Shown one piece after another: positions 1 to 12,115 of a stretch of DNA of 64,000 bases. Source of the stretch: Patiria pectinifera (Eukaryota; Echinodermata; Asteroidea; Valvatida; Asterinidae). The position numbers and the translations under genes were made by a program. Where the stretch lies: contig CM057129.1 of assembly GCA_029964075.1 (NCBI GenBank), forward strand, positions 17,475,430 through 17,539,429, given 5' to 3'. Under the pieces are notes generated by a model. It was not told the DNA's origin. It worked only from the letters and a program-made list of their open reading frames with translations, and ran no database searches. Positions within the stretch are counted from its first letter, which is position 1, and each line of letters opens with the position of its first letter.

Positions 1-148
1 ATTGAGAATATGCTAGAGTGCCCGGGAGAATTTTATTTAAATGGATTTTGCGCTATATAATGTATTTTATTATTAGAGAAAGTATAAGGATTTTCGGGGA
101 AAATGTGCTCCCCCCCTCCCCCTAGACAAAATCCTGGCGACGCCCATG
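1..148. mobile_element. hAT-like MITE, right part (cut by window start)
   Basis: Same element as 46040-46303. The window opens inside it. Its right end reads ATCCTGGCGACGCCCATG, followed by GTGATAGC (149-156), the copy of the 8-bp target duplication seen around the complete element. Confidence 0.75.
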
Positions 149-156
149 GTGATAGC

Positions 157-1895
157 GTAGCTGAATTTGTCAGCCAGAGAGGGCGGGTTTTAAATTAATT
201 AATTTTAATTATGGTAATGTGGCTTCCCCTTTCAGCATTACCGTAACAACAAATACCATCGCTTACAAAAGATGTGTTCAAGTAATTGTTTAGGCTAGCA
301 TGGATACAGTCTTGTCCAGCCTGAGTTCACGAAGTGCGCCCTCTCCAGTCTAGAGTGGTACTTTAATTGCTATGCCGTCTAGAAGGAACTTGCGGATGTG
401 GATCACTCATTGCCCCAGACTGTGATGGCCAAAACAGATGGCTTGAAAGTTATCCCAGTGTCTCTGCAGTGCGTGTGATACATTTGACAAATTTATTAAA
501 TTTTATGTTTTATGAAAACATGTCCTTAACATAAAGGGATAAAATAATTAGTATCTAGTATAAGAAATGCCATCCTCAAAAATAATAAAATGAGAATTTT
601 TTGAGGCCGTGATCATTCTGAGGCTTTTTACTTTGTACATTCGTAACCTGTCTTTTGATATTCATGCCCTTAAATAAATTTGGGGGGCTAATCATCCTTA
701 CTTGCAGCCAAAGCAGAAACGCAATGGACGCAGCTACAGCACGGTTGTGCCGAAGGCATGTTAGACCCTAGTCTTATGGCAAAAGAACACATGATATTTT
801 TTTCCCCAGTTGAAACTGCATAAATCGCAGTTTCATGCCCAGTGTCTTTTGTTTCAAACCTACAGGAATGAACTGACTTTAGTATGTTGGTCTATCAAGT
901 ACCGTTATCATTGATGAAAGGAAGCCTGAACTAAAGCCTTACAAAACAAGGAACTCTGAGGTAAGTTAGTCATAGTGGTCTAAAGGAGGATGGTGTGGCT
1001 TGTCCATTATGCACCAGGGATGGTCATTTTCCATTTCACCAGTAAAAGGCCAAAGAATGAGTTGTATACTGTCCAGTTTTCTCTTCACCCTAACCCTCAA
1101 TCCTCCAACATCCTCCAGGCATTTTGGAGGATTTAGCTAAATGGCAAAAAGTCGGTCGATTCTGGAGGATGCTTTGTGTCGATTTCGTAGGCTGTACCCT
1201 GCATTGTTTATGTTCAGCCATGCATAATTGAGGCCAGAGTAATGCTCGGTGTCATCTGCACTGCTTTTGAATGTCATTGGCACTGCCTCAACCCATTAGC
1301 AGTGATTGTTGGAGGAGTTTGAAGGATTGAGGCAATGCATGGTCACCCCTCCATTGAACGAATTGAAGAAGTAACGGATGATTTTGGAGGATTGAGGCTG
1401 AATCCAATTTTTACATGGTGGCAATTCGGGCACAATGCAGTGCGCCACAAAGAGTTTGCCATGGAGAGTTCGTTTTGCAAATTTATGGTCGACGAAACAC
1501 GGCTCATTTGAATGAGTGTCAGTAGACAACTTAAGCTAATTTGTTATAAATTGGGGCATAGCGTTCTGCTGCCTTACAAAAACACACCATATTGATAAAA
1601 AGAAAAGAAAGGGCACACTTATAACAGAAAGTAAAAGAGGTTGAATCATGCTTTAATTTGATGTATATAAGTGAACACCTTTGAGAGACTTTTCCTATTT
1701 TGTTTGTTAAGTGGGGGCATTTATCATTGGCGCCTGTGAGAATTTATTGACTGGTCTGCACCCGCAAGTGTATAGGCTGTGTACATTGTACATGCCCCAG
1801 AGGTGTCTGAAACTTGTGATAGATGGCATTTTGCACTTGTAAGAAAGGTGTCAGTATTGTCAAGTGAGTGTTGTTAAAAAATACATGAACGATGA
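157..1895. other. Non-coding, no element defined
   Basis: Unassigned sequence shared with copy B (46312-48400). The block 1375-1620 does not align with 47925-48130 of B, so one of the two was replaced or gained there. Several GGAGGATT words are scattered from 1100 to 1400. No gene seen. Confidence 0.5.
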
Positions 1896-1898
1896 GTT

Positions 1899-2080
1899 GT
1901 GAGTTACATTTTTCAGGCCTGCAACTTTTCCTTGGATCCGCTGATTTCCTCATTGACTTCTCATGAATGCCATTACAAATTGAAAAACACTGTACAAAGT
2001 CTTGTGTGGTTTGGAGTTTCCTCATTTTTTTTCCAAATTCCCAGTTGCATACTCTCTCTTGCCCATGGGAGCCGCCACAT
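1899..2080 (+). repeat. Dispersed repeat R2
   Basis: A stretch centred on ATGCAACTTTTCC...CTGATTTCCTC occurs here, in copy B (48405-48570) and, diverged, in a CEP120 intron (34165-34345). The third location shows it is a dispersed family and not part of the A/B duplication only. Ends are not defined. Confidence 0.6.
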
Positions 2081-2842
2081 TTTGTTCGTGGATGTGTTAT
2101 TTATTTTCCCCAAATCTCACCCATGCATTGTACACATAAAATTGTACATCACGATGCAAATGGACAATAAACAACATTTCAAAACACACGTAATAAAGAC
2201 ATCAATTAAGAAGATGGAACCCAATTTGGCGTTCAAGTCGCACCTAATGAAACAATTTTCAATTAATTAGGATTAAAGATACATTGTAAAAAAAAAAAGC
2301 GGGGTCAAGGAGATGAAATGACCATGTCGACAATTCCATTTTGGTCAAGCTCCATGTAATTGGGTTTGGCAGCTTTTGCCACAAAGGGACGAACAAGCAG
2401 AGTTTTATAGCGCACGAAATTGAGTTGCAGCTGTGTGGGACACCCACAAATTAGTCGGATCAGCCCCGTCATCTTCACACATGGCTGTTTTTGCGGTCGA
2501 CTGCCCCTAATCTGCCCTTTCCTGTTTTTTTTTTTTTTAGGGGGGGTTGGGTGTTTGGTTTTGGTTTTTTTTTTTATAGCCTGGGCCATCACAAATGAGG
2601 TTGCTTCATGAACCAATCACAGACTCTGAACATTGAGATGTCAAGTGTGACAGCTAAAGCACCATTTCCTGAAAATTAGTGCCAGACTGACTTGAACATA
2701 AGGGGTATTGTTTACAAAATGTCTACATTGTATTTTGTATTGGTCTTTGCTGTGTCAGTTGCCTAGGCTTATTCCCCATCGTAGTTACAGTCAAGTGAAA
2801 ATGTTATACCCTACCAAAACAACTTGTTGAGAAGTGAGAACC

Positions 2843-2965
2843 AATGTCTATACCTCTGGTTCTTTTCAGAACCATTCTCTTAGTTGAGAAATTATTCGCA
2901 CATGGTGTTTCCGCAAACCTTTCATTATTTAGTATCTCCACCATGCAAAGCCTCAAATCTTACTC
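2843..2965. other. A-only segment
   Basis: About 120 bases are present in A and absent in B, where GAGAACCAGTACCAG runs straight into GTTAATGTCTCAGG near 49370. No terminal inverted repeats are obvious, so a deletion in B is as likely as an insertion in A. Confidence 0.45.
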
Positions 2966-3094
2966 AATGTTAATGTCTCAGGTACATTACACGATCTGTC
3001 CTATGGAAATTTATACATTGTATCCTATCTTCTGGCTGACAACTTCAGTTATGCCATCACAGCAGTCAAAATCAATCAAGATGACTGTTTTTAA

Positions 3095-3606
3095 AGCTAT
3101 AGTCCATCATTTGTAATTAGTGCATTTTGTTCGTTTGAAGCAACAAAAGTGTTCAAAATCCAATGAGGGATACTGAGCAACTAACCTGATGAAGTTTCAG
3201 CTAAGCTTCAGCTGTACATTCCGAGAAAAGCAGCTTTCTAAGATCTCAATTTCAAATCAAAAGTTACTGAATCATGTTTTGAATTGTTTTGAATTGCAGC
3301 TATACGCGGCGTCGCGCACTGATCCGACGAATTATAACAACCGCGCGCGCGTGTGCGTCGTTCCAATACTTGTGCGCGCTGCGCTGAATAACAATTTACA
3401 AACTACTAATTTAAATTTACCAACGGTGCTTCTTAAGAATCACCGTTGGAAATGCCTTCTTTCGTTGATTACTTCAAAATGACAGCTTCCCAGAAAGAAT
3501 AATTTCACAGGGAGTTTAGTTCCCTACTATCTTTCAACCAAGTTTGTTTTTCAACAGTAATTACGCCAGTTACTTTTCGGATGGCTGCAAATGATGGACT
3601 ATAGCT
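3095..3606. mobile_element. TTAA-target MITE, family 1 (piggyBac-like)
   Basis: The terminal inverted repeats are AGCTATAGTCCATCATTTG and its complement. The element is flanked on both sides by TTAA (3091-3094, 3607-3610). The allelic site in copy B (49500-49503) is an uninterrupted TTAA, so the 512-bp insertion and its 4-bp target duplication are directly seen. TTAA is the piggyBac target. There is no transposase inside; the interior has a CG-rich patch near 3305-3385 (GCGCGCGCGTGTGCG). Confidence 0.85.
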
Positions 3607-3610
3607 TTAA

Positions 3611-3890
3611 CAGTTACGAATTCCCTTGCTTATCATGTAGCCATGCTTTGACTGCTTTAGCCATGCTTTGACTGGAGGTCTGGAGGTGATATGCCAGCTA
3701 TACATGTACACCTACCAGTTACCTCTTTTGTCTGTTGATGGAACTTGACTAGTCACAGTGTTAACATGAATGTGAGCTGACTGTTTTTTGCTGGTGTGTA
3801 TTCAAATGCATGGCAGAGGAAGTGGAAGAAATTGATTTGACTGTCTGTGACTGATCAAACAATAGGAGGGTTTCAATTATTAATGCAAAC
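3611..3890 (+). repeat. Dispersed repeat R1
   Basis: Continues from about 3040, split by the TTAA insertion at 3095-3606. Shared words include CAGTTACGAATTCCCTT, GACTAGTCACAGTG and ACTGATCAAACAATAGGAGG. Other copies: 31640-31960 (plus, diverged), 45790-46039 with 46304-46345 (minus) and 49450-49870 (plus). Confidence 0.65.
3640..3674 (+). repeat. 20-bp VNTR, about 2 units
   Basis: The unit GCCATGCTTTGACTGCTTTA occurs about twice, the second unit incomplete. The copy B locus has seven units. Confidence 0.9.
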
Positions 3891-3907
3891 ATGGCATTTC
3901 CTGTTAA

Positions 3908-4422
3908 AGGGAATGTACAACATTTGCTTTTGCTGCAATTTTCAGAAATAAATGGATTTGGAGGATTAGTATGTTATATAAAATATTGTTAAACTGACTT
4001 GTTTCATGTTTTGGGCTTGTAGATGCTGGAAAAACCAAGAAAACCTATCATTTTCTTGTACTCTGGTTCCCTGACCCCACTTAAGATGAAACGAAGCAAT
4101 TAATACACTTTGGGGAAATGTAAGGTCAGAGAATCAGTCTAGCAGGCTTGTGCCCCTTCACAGGTGTGTGATCAATTGCAAAGAAAAGTCAGAATAACTA
4201 AATATGAAAATTAAGAACAGTTTTTGAAAAAAAGCCAGTTTTCTCCAACGCTGGTCAGCCGACCAGCGTTGGAAAAATACAGTTTTTCTTGAAATGTCAG
4301 CCCACCAGGAGCCACGATTTTAAAGGATGCTTTAGACTGTCAGTCCCTAACAATTCAGTAAGGTATTTCGTGGTAATTTGATCATTTCGTTTTTTGATGT
4401 TTGCAAATGTTGTATTTTCCCT
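3908..4422 (+). mobile_element. TTAA-target MITE, family 2 (piggyBac-like)
   Basis: A 515-bp element starting AGGGAATGTACAACATTTGC and ending in a related inverted sequence closing with CCCT. It is flanked by TTAA (3904-3907, 4423-4426). The copy B site (49901-49904) is a single TTAA. A near-perfect internal hairpin lies at 4245-4272. At least five other insertions of the family occur in the window. Non-coding. Confidence 0.85.
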
Positions 4423-4426
4423 TTAA

Positions 4427-5229
4427 GTCAATATTGGCCAGTTAAATTTTTCTTGTTTACAGTAAACCTGTACAACAAACACTAAACATACATGTAGAAG
4501 TTATTCTTGTGTCCATTACATGTACTTCTCAATTGCTTCAGTCTCACAGTGCAGTCGTTTCCCCTCCCGTTCCAGTCTTATTTGTTCATTCCGTTTGCCT
4601 GCATTAATCACAGGAATTTAAGCAAACCTTGTCTTGCCCGCGCACCTTGCCGTCGAAATGAAACCCATTTCCTGAGGCGTTCTTTCTTGTTCTCATCAAC
4701 ACTCCTCACATGCTCCATTTGCTTGCAGCCGCAAAGATCACCATGACGATAAATATCGAGAACTGAGCTTGGGAAGAGCGCACTCAGGGCAGGCGACACT
4801 GCATGTTTGCGTTGGATCGATAAATAAGTCATTTTAATGAATGAATGCTTGAAACTTTAGCCATAGGGGGAAAAAAACATAATTAATGTGCATTTAAATT
4901 GAGTATGTGTAAATTCCAATGTTTAACAATTTATGTGGAGGCTTTGAACAGACAATCGTAACTGAACAAATTGTGAACTTGTTATTTGATGTTGCCTTAA
5001 GGAATTGTTTATGATCGTGTGGCGTGAAATCTGTGCTGTACAGTTCTTCAAGGAATACTTACGATCGGAATGCACCTTTCGGGCATCTAAAGCATGTTTC
5101 TAACAAATGTTGGAAGGGTCATTAAAATGTAGAAAATAAATGTTCACTGGTCAGAACAACAAGGATACCTTGAAAATGAGCATTTTGGTCCCTAAAAATC
5201 GTGCTGTTAGAGCGCTATTCTTTGGAAAA
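4427..5229. other. Non-coding, conserved with copy B
   Basis: 4500-4840 is nearly unchanged in B (49978-50320). Short open frames run on both strands here, but neither has start context, splice sites or a recognisable domain. Treated as non-coding. Confidence 0.5.
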
Positions 5230-5975
5230 GTTGCTTCAATGTATGTGTTTGAAGGGTTCATGAAATGAGTTTTACATTGGTGCATATATTTGTAGAAAAT
5301 TTCCAGCCCTCTGAAATGTACAAAAAACTGTGAAACATCCCTTTATTTGGGGGTAAAAATCACTATTTTAAACATTTGAAAATGTTTCATGCTTTTCCTG
5401 ACAACTGAGGGCACTGTTGCTGTGATGTCACTTTAGCAAAATGAATCTTTGGATTAGGGTTGTAAACCCAAGATTTTGCTTATTGAAAACATTTGGGCAT
5501 AAAGTTTTCTCATATAGTCTTACTGAAACAGCAATGAGTCACCGCAAGCAGGGAGGTAGCCACAGCAAACTCCCAATGTCAGGGGTGTGAAATCTCAGCT
5601 TTAAAGCTGATTTCAGCTTTTTTTGTTTTGGATTTCAGCTTTTTTCCCTCACTTGCTGTGTACAAAAGTATAGGAGATTTCCAAAGTTCAGCTTTTTTAC
5701 ACCTTTTTCAGCTGTTTTCAGCTATTTTTATCAGTGGTCACTCACACCCCTGCAATGTTGACTGTTTATGCTGAAGCAGATGTGAAACTGAAGTTTCTGC
5801 CTTGAATGACATCACAGTTTTGCTCATAAATATGGAAATTTGCATTAGCATAACAATAAAAAAGGCACTAGAACGCCCTTGAAATGCCAATATGAAGATT
5901 ATAAATAAAGTTAAATATAGGACACAAAGGTATATTTCAGGGATCGCATTTTTAAAAAGTCCATAACATGGGCCC
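5230..5975 (+). repeat. Dispersed repeat R3
   Basis: Diverged match to 18740-19310: both contain, in order, TGTCA(C/T)TTTA/CAG, GTGAACCCAA or GTAAACCCAA, ATATGGAAATTTGCATTAGC and GGGACACAAAGGT or similar. The counterpart in copy B is 50690-51270. Interrupted by the small element at 5580-5752. Confidence 0.6.
5580..5752. mobile_element. Small A-only MITE with CAGGGGTGTGA ends
   Basis: A 173-bp insertion with inverted ends CAGGGGTGTGA / TCACACCCCTG, flanked by CAATGT (5574-5579, 5753-5758). Copy B lacks it near 51055. The CAGGGG...CCCCTG ends recall hAT elements, but the visible duplication is 6 bp rather than 8, so the family is left open. The interior is rich in TTTCAGCT words. Confidence 0.75.
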
Positions 5976-6289
5976 ATATGATAAGCTTGTGGCAGTTAAA
6001 TCTGTGCAGTTCTTATTTGTTATCAGCGCATAGCAATTTTCTAATAAGTATTTTTCTTCCATTTTAAGGATCTGCCGCTCTGCGAGTAACACGTACATGT
6101 TGTAAATCCACAAATTCAAATTCACCAGATGAGTTGGTTCAGTAAAAAAAAAGCGGCTTGCGGCAATTCATGAATATTCATTCCATGGAATCTAGGGCCT
6201 CTTTCATGCATCAGTTTCACTACGAGGCGCCTTTCGCTCTTTTTTAGTGGTTTTTTTTTTTCATCCAGAATCTGGAATGATCCCCAGGA

Positions 6290-6900
6290 GGCATTGAAGC
6301 AGCGCACACATGCACAAGTAACATCATTTCCATATTGGTCGGAAAAGCTTCGCCGTCAATACACGCACATGTCCAATCTTTTTTTTCTTTTTTTTCCCTT
6401 CCACTCTCTTGAGTCTCTTCCCTCTCCATTTCTAGATCCTACTCTCGATTTTAACCCCCCCCCCTTTCAATAATCGTGTATTTTGATAAGAGGAAACAAG
6501 ATCAGCTCCCGCTGATAAAATATTATTAAAAGCATATCTCGGTGCCAGGGCTGTATCTCGCCCGGAACACACTCTGCGGAGGAACGAACGAACGTGACAT
6601 GATTGCATGCAAATTGATTGCAGGGCCCTTAACTCTGGCTTGCCGAGTCGGTGCCATGCGCGCGGTGTTTACTCAATGTAATATTGATTGCTATTTTAAT
6701 AGGCTAGTTTGCCGTACAGCTGCTAGTTGGTCACACAGCATTGCGGAGATACACCCGGACATGGCGCACAAACAAAATAAAAGAAAAACAGTGGGAAGGC
6801 GGGGGATAGGGTGGGGGGATGTATAATTGATACAGACAGCTTCATTTCTGTTACTCTGCCCAATCCATTGTTTATTCATATGAGGGAAACCCATATAAAT
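6290..6900. other. Highly conserved non-coding block, shared with B
   Basis: Nearly unchanged at 51590-52235. It includes TTGATTGCAGGGCCC and GTTTACTCAATGTAATATTG. No splice-compatible coding frame is kept. It could be a cis-regulatory module; low mutation rate or recent gene conversion are alternatives. Confidence 0.4.
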
Positions 6901-7689
6901 GGATTGTGAGAAAGCGCCTTTGTTTATAAAACAATACTCTTGTCAGGAGGGGGCAGGGGAGGGTGTTCTGCTAATGATGTGAACACGAACATCGGTTACG
7001 CTAACTATAATGCCATTTTGCTTTGTAGTTGAGGATTGAAATACGTGTGACTAATTCCACACGTTGTCTGTAATTACTGACTCGGCTTCCTTTCTACTCA
7101 TGAACAGTGTAAATCATTCTGTCTGTCTGTCTGTGGGTGTTTGCTTTAGCGTCTATATTATTGTGCACTCATGCACACATAGAATTGAGCGATAACTCTG
7201 TTTATTAAGAAAGTAAATGCACATTAGTTATAGCATAACCGAGCGGTGTCTTGTTATGACGGCCTGTGTACAATACATCTAGATGTACACGTATGTAAGC
7301 CCTTCCAGCCAATTTGTGAATATTCCTAGCAATCAGAATTTATGTTTGCTGAGAAATCCTTTTTGTTTTTCAATCTTAAATAAAAAAAAAACTGTGTGTC
7401 AAAAACAACCAAAACCAAAAACAGTGTCATTAAGTCCTAATAAAAATCTGTTTGTGTGCACATGTTTGAACACGTGCGGGTATTTGCGGCCTCACCAGTT
7501 AATTTCGCTTTTAGCCTCACAGCAATTGTTTACTGTGTGCAATTACTCAACGTACATGTACATGTACTTTTGAGATGATTTTTGTAGTCCCAAGGTCCAT
7601 TCTTTTAAAAAAAAAAAAATTTCATCTTTCAATATATAATTGATAACTGGATGTAAGTTTTTAGCTGTGGATAGCAGCTATACAAGTAC

Positions 7690-7990
7690 TCGTGTCTCTC
7701 TGTTAGTTCGTAGGTTACAGTGTAGTTAGTTAGTTAGTAACAAACGTTCACATTGTCTATTGCTCCTCGGACCGATTTCAACCAAAATTTGTCAAATGTA
7801 GCAGTAGCCCAGCCCCAACATTTTACATGACCCAATTAGGGCAAAGGTCATCATGGGGTCATGGTCAAAATAATATCAGATTTCAAATAAGCTCAAATAA
7901 GCTCAAATAAGCTCAAATGTAGCGCTGTCAACATGTGGGCCTTGGTCAAACATTAAAAAATGTCCGTGGTGACCTCTTTATTTGACCTAC
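7690..7990 (+). repeat. Dispersed-type repeat R4 with AGGTCA-like words
   Basis: Begins CTCTCTGTTAGTTCGTAGG with TTAG tetramers, then GACCGATTTCAACCAAAATTTG, then GCAAAGGTCATCATGGGGTC. Copy B (53000-53240) keeps AGGGTCAAAGGTCATC intact. A three-unit AATAAGCTCA decamer repeat follows at about 7885-7917. The style matches common invertebrate dispersed repeats; the AGGTCA words also resemble nuclear-receptor half sites. Confidence 0.45.
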
Positions 7991-7999
7991 AGCATGTGC

Positions 8000-10070
8000 A
8001 ATACTACCAGTGAGTCGGTACTTCATACATGTAGTACTAAATTCACAATACACTGCCACGGCTGCATTCTACGCCACATCGCGCAGTTTGCGTGATGTGC
8101 GGGCCAATCTCCATATGAGGTGTTGTTAAATGACTTCTAGCGAGAAGGACATAATATCACTAGAGGAGTGTTTCGAAAAACATAGTAAAATCATTGGAAA
8201 TTTATCATTTTTGACTTGTTTTGACTTTTGGACCGAAAAAGTTTTCATTTTTTTTACCAAAAAGGTTTTTATGAATGGGAATAAATATGTTGCACTCCTT
8301 ATGCAGTCGTCCTCCAAGTGAAATTATGAATATAAGCAAACTACCTACCCAACAGCTATAGAAAATACTTTGAAGTTTATTCATTCTTACTGATACTTGA
8401 ATGCCAAGGAAACAGAGACAGAAAAATGATCACATTTCAGCCCCTAAATTAATAGAATTACTCATATACATGTGCAACCACTTACCAGCACAGAATTCAC
8501 CCTGCGTAACCATCTCATTAATAACACCATTGTTCCCAATTCACGCCCTTTAATCACATCCTAAAGGACGCAGATTTTTCCCCTTTTTTTTTTACCCTGA
8601 GAGTAGGAAGCCCTACCCCTCCCCTTCCATCTCCCCCGAGCTGTAACTTGCTTCCTACCCTCCGTCAAGACAATATTAATTATTTCCCTAGCCGTGGGGT
8701 CCTTGATTCAAGAGGTTTGGCAAACGCCCTTTTGCTGGCAACCTGCCCAGATCAATTTGGGGGTTTCTTATTTTCAGTTTTGTCCTTCTGAAGTCGGCTT
8801 TTTATTGGCGAAACTCTTTTGTTTTGTGACATCCTGTGGCATCTCGATCAACCACCAAGGAAGTATGAGTATACCATATTTATAAGTTTCAGGAATCAAA
8901 GTTATAAATAGAGTCTTTTTAGAGGGAAGAGGGTTGACGTACGGTAAAAACTTGGTTAGTTTTCATGCTTTGTAACACACATTTATGCTGGATAAAAAGT
9001 ACGGACTGAAATTGAAAGTCCTCGCAAATTATTATTATTTTTTTTTGCTTTGGCATGAATTTACCAGCTTGTACAGTGAATGGTTGAATGATTAAAAAAT
9101 ACTGGTTTTGGGGGGTTTTTTTTGTCTTCTTTGAAAGAGAAGTTTGAGCAAACTCTCTTTTTTTAACAATATTTCTATTCTTGTTTTGCTTATATATGTT
9201 TTATCTTGTACCAAAGATGGGTGGACAAACTGTAACGTGAGTTACCGTAACATGAGTTACCGAATATATCCCTCTAGAGCTGTTATGATTAGTTTTGTTA
9301 AATAATTGTTATGGTAGCATATGACTTAATGTACCATGTAACAGAACTAAACAGATTTCTTCAACAGTTCTCATTATGAGGAAACTTTTATGCAAGGTGC
9401 TTATTATTTTTTATTTCATGTGTCATTATTTTACAATATGAGTTACCAGTAAAAAATGTATTGCCAAACCAGCAGAACTTTATTTGTTTGCAAGATTTTT
9501 TTTATAGGTTAGTCACTTAATTTTAAGGGGTTTTCTGTGAGAAAAATCCATTCTAAATACTTTGACTATAGAATAACAGTACAAAATTGATGGAATACCC
9601 ATCTACATGTACATGTAAATGTAACTTTAGCGATTTACCATGGAATTACCCATAGAACAAACAACTGACTGCTGTTATACACCTACTTCAATTTGATGGC
9701 AATGTTAAAAAAAAAAAAATCTCCCTAGTCACATTATTGATGTTATTGATGTCCGTTCTGCATGACCGCTCGTCGAGCATGTCTAGCGCCCAGACGGACC
9801 GTTATCCTTCCTGAATGAGTCTGAGAAAATGATGGCTTTGAAAGCCTGTTGATGTTTTGACAATCGATTAGTTCCACGTTTATAATTCCGGAAAAGCGAT
9901 TCGATTTTACACAAGTTCCCAAAGCTTTCTAGATTTTTGAATGGATTTGAAAAAAAATCTAATCAAAATGATTTGTGATTGATTACCTTTATTTTTTTTT
10001 GTTAAACAGGCTGCTTGATATACGTGCAGAATATCATTTCCAAGGGAGTTTTTGAAGCTTCTGTCTGTGT
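8000..10070. other. Non-coding, conserved with copy B
   Basis: Collinear with 53290-55740 of B. 9232-9275 contains GTAACGTGAGTTACC words related to the ends of the nested MITE at 10093-10326. No gene recognised. Confidence 0.45.
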
Positions 10071-10077
10071 TGTCAGT

Positions 10078-10828
10078 ATAAAAGTAATATTTGGGCAATT
10101 CCACGGTTACTCACATTACATTTTCGTAACTTGAGTAACCGATTTTGTGTGTCTTGTTTATCATACATAACACATTTTTCTGGATGTCATCTTTGGTGCT
10201 TTAGGTCTAGGTCTACTCTATCTACCATGGGGATAACAGTATTAAACTTGTTAAGTAAGGTAATTACAGCCCAAGGAAACTCAAAAGTACATCAAAAATG
10301 TAACGTGAGTAACCTTGGAATTGCCCATTTGCTTTTGCTGTAATTTTCAGAAATGGATGGATTTGGGGGTTAGTATTTTATAGTAGATATTGTTACACTG
10401 ACCTTTTTAAAGTTTTTTTTTCATAGATGCTGGACAAACCAAGGACAAAAATGCTGTTCCTGTAGTCTGGTTCCCTGACCCTACTTCAGACGAAACGGAC
10501 AAACATATAGACCTCGGGAATTGTCAGGTCAAGGAATTAGACTAGCACCCGTTCACAGTATGTAACCGTTTGCAATTAAAATGTGGTCTAACTAAATTTG
10601 GTAAATTGGTGGCAGTATTTAAAAAAAGGCAGTTTTATTCCGATGGTCGGCCGAACATCGTTTGAAATTGATACAAAAATTCCACTTTCCTTGAAAATGA
10701 CAGCACACCAGGGGCCATTGTTTCACAGGATGTTTGAGGTTATTGTTCACTTACGGTCAAGTAAGGTATTTCATGACAATTTGACAGTTTTGTTTTCTGA
10801 TGTTTGCAAATGTTGTATATTATTACCT
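10078..10828 (+). mobile_element. TTAA-target MITE, family 2, interrupted by another MITE
   Basis: Same family as 3908-4422, ending at TTAA 10829-10832. Its left end is split by the 234-bp element at 10093-10326; the uninterrupted counterpart is 55744-56265. The central hairpin is partly decayed. Confidence 0.75.
10093..10326. mobile_element. Nested MITE with GGGCAATTCC ends
   Basis: Inverted ends of about 30 bp begin GGGCAATTCCACGGTTACTC and close with the complement. ATTT flanks both sides (10089-10092, 10327-10330). Copy B lacks it at 55755-55765, where the host element reads straight through, apart from about 7 bases missing in A. Superfamily not assigned. Confidence 0.75.
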
Positions 10829-10849
10829 TTAACTTGAGTTTGAAAACAC

Positions 10850-11345
10850 AGGCCAACAAATAGTGCACGATAAGACTTGCAACCCAGATTGCTGTATAAT
10901 TTATCAAATCTTGTACCCGGACTCGAAATCTTGCCGTCTCTGTGTAAGTACATGTAGCTTGAGGGCGAGCCTGTGCAATCTGCACTTTAGCCTGACAGTT
11001 GAGCGGTTCGGGTTCGCCTAGCCTCGGTAATCAGGCATCGTGTGAGCTTTTCAGAAGGGGAATCAAGTACATGCCAAAGTGAACAATCTCCCGTGAACCT
11101 AGCCTGGACACCCAAACCTTAAGCCATGGGTTTTTGATAATGTGTAGTGTCTGCAGCGTGCAACGCGGGAGGGCTTCCTTCAATAGGTGGCTGGCATACC
11201 AGGCTTGCTCTGGGTCTTATAATATAGTATTTGGGACAACAGATAACATCATCATCAGCGAGGGAGCTGCACAGTGCAAAGCCAATCTCCCGGTGAAAAT
11301 ATTTGACTTGCTTAAAGTGGCAGCCGCTCTTGTTTGGTTAAAGAT
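10850..11345. other. Highly conserved non-coding block, shared with B
   Basis: About 500 bases with only a handful of differences from 56290-56780, far fewer than in neighbouring sequence. No compatible exon was recognised. Candidate regulatory element or unannotated non-coding exon. Confidence 0.4.
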
Positions 11346-11599
11346 GCTCTCAGAATGATAAAAACAAAATGCGGGTATCTCGCATAGATTCTTTCTCTAA
11401 ATAAACAAAAAAATAGGTTTCATTTTTAATTTAATGGGTTTTTTTTCTGTAACAAACTCTCACAGGCACTTTTGCCAGGATCCTTCCTGCATACTCTGAA
11501 AATCCACTGTGAAGGTACCAAATCAATGTTTACGAAACTCGAGGGTCATCAAACTCTACTTCACTTTCCTAAATCCTGCAATATGGTGATATAAAGCAA

Positions 11600-12115
11600 G
11601 GTGATATAAAACATTTGCACACATAAAAAAAAACACACCATACTATCATGACTATGTAAGTGAATAATAGTCTCAAGCATCCTGTGAAATCATGGCAATT
11701 GGTGGGCTGTCATTTTTAAGAAAATTTGAATGTTTGTATCAATTTCCAACGATGGTCAGCCGACCATCGTTGGACAAAAACTGATTTTTTTTTTTTCTTC
11801 AAATACTGCCCTCAGTGTACCAAATTTAAGTCCACATTTTGTTTGCAATCACTTACGCATCCGTGAACGAGTGCAAGCCAGCTAGTCTGGTTTCCTGACC
11901 TGACAATTCCCCGACTCTATAAATTGCTCCGTTTTGTCCGAATTAGGGTCAGGGAAACCAGACTAAAAGAACAGCATTTTTTTCTTGGGTTTTCCAGCAT
12001 CTATGAACACGAAACTTTAAACAGGTCAGTGTAACACTATAAACCTATTAAATACTAACCCCCAAATCCATCCCTGAAAATTACAGCAAAAGCAAATGTT
12101 GTATATATTACCTTT
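11600..12115 (-). mobile_element. TTAA-target MITE, family 2
   Basis: Minus-strand copy with hairpin at 11746-11773. It is shared with copy B (57030-57541), so it predates the A/B split. Its terminal TTAA is decayed here and better kept in B. Confidence 0.75.

Noticed and set aside
4507-4832. A small conserved protein gene (opposite-strand frames also kept in B at 49985-50310)
   Set aside because: Both strands are open equally and the copies are simply very similar; nothing favours codon-level constraint or a known domain.
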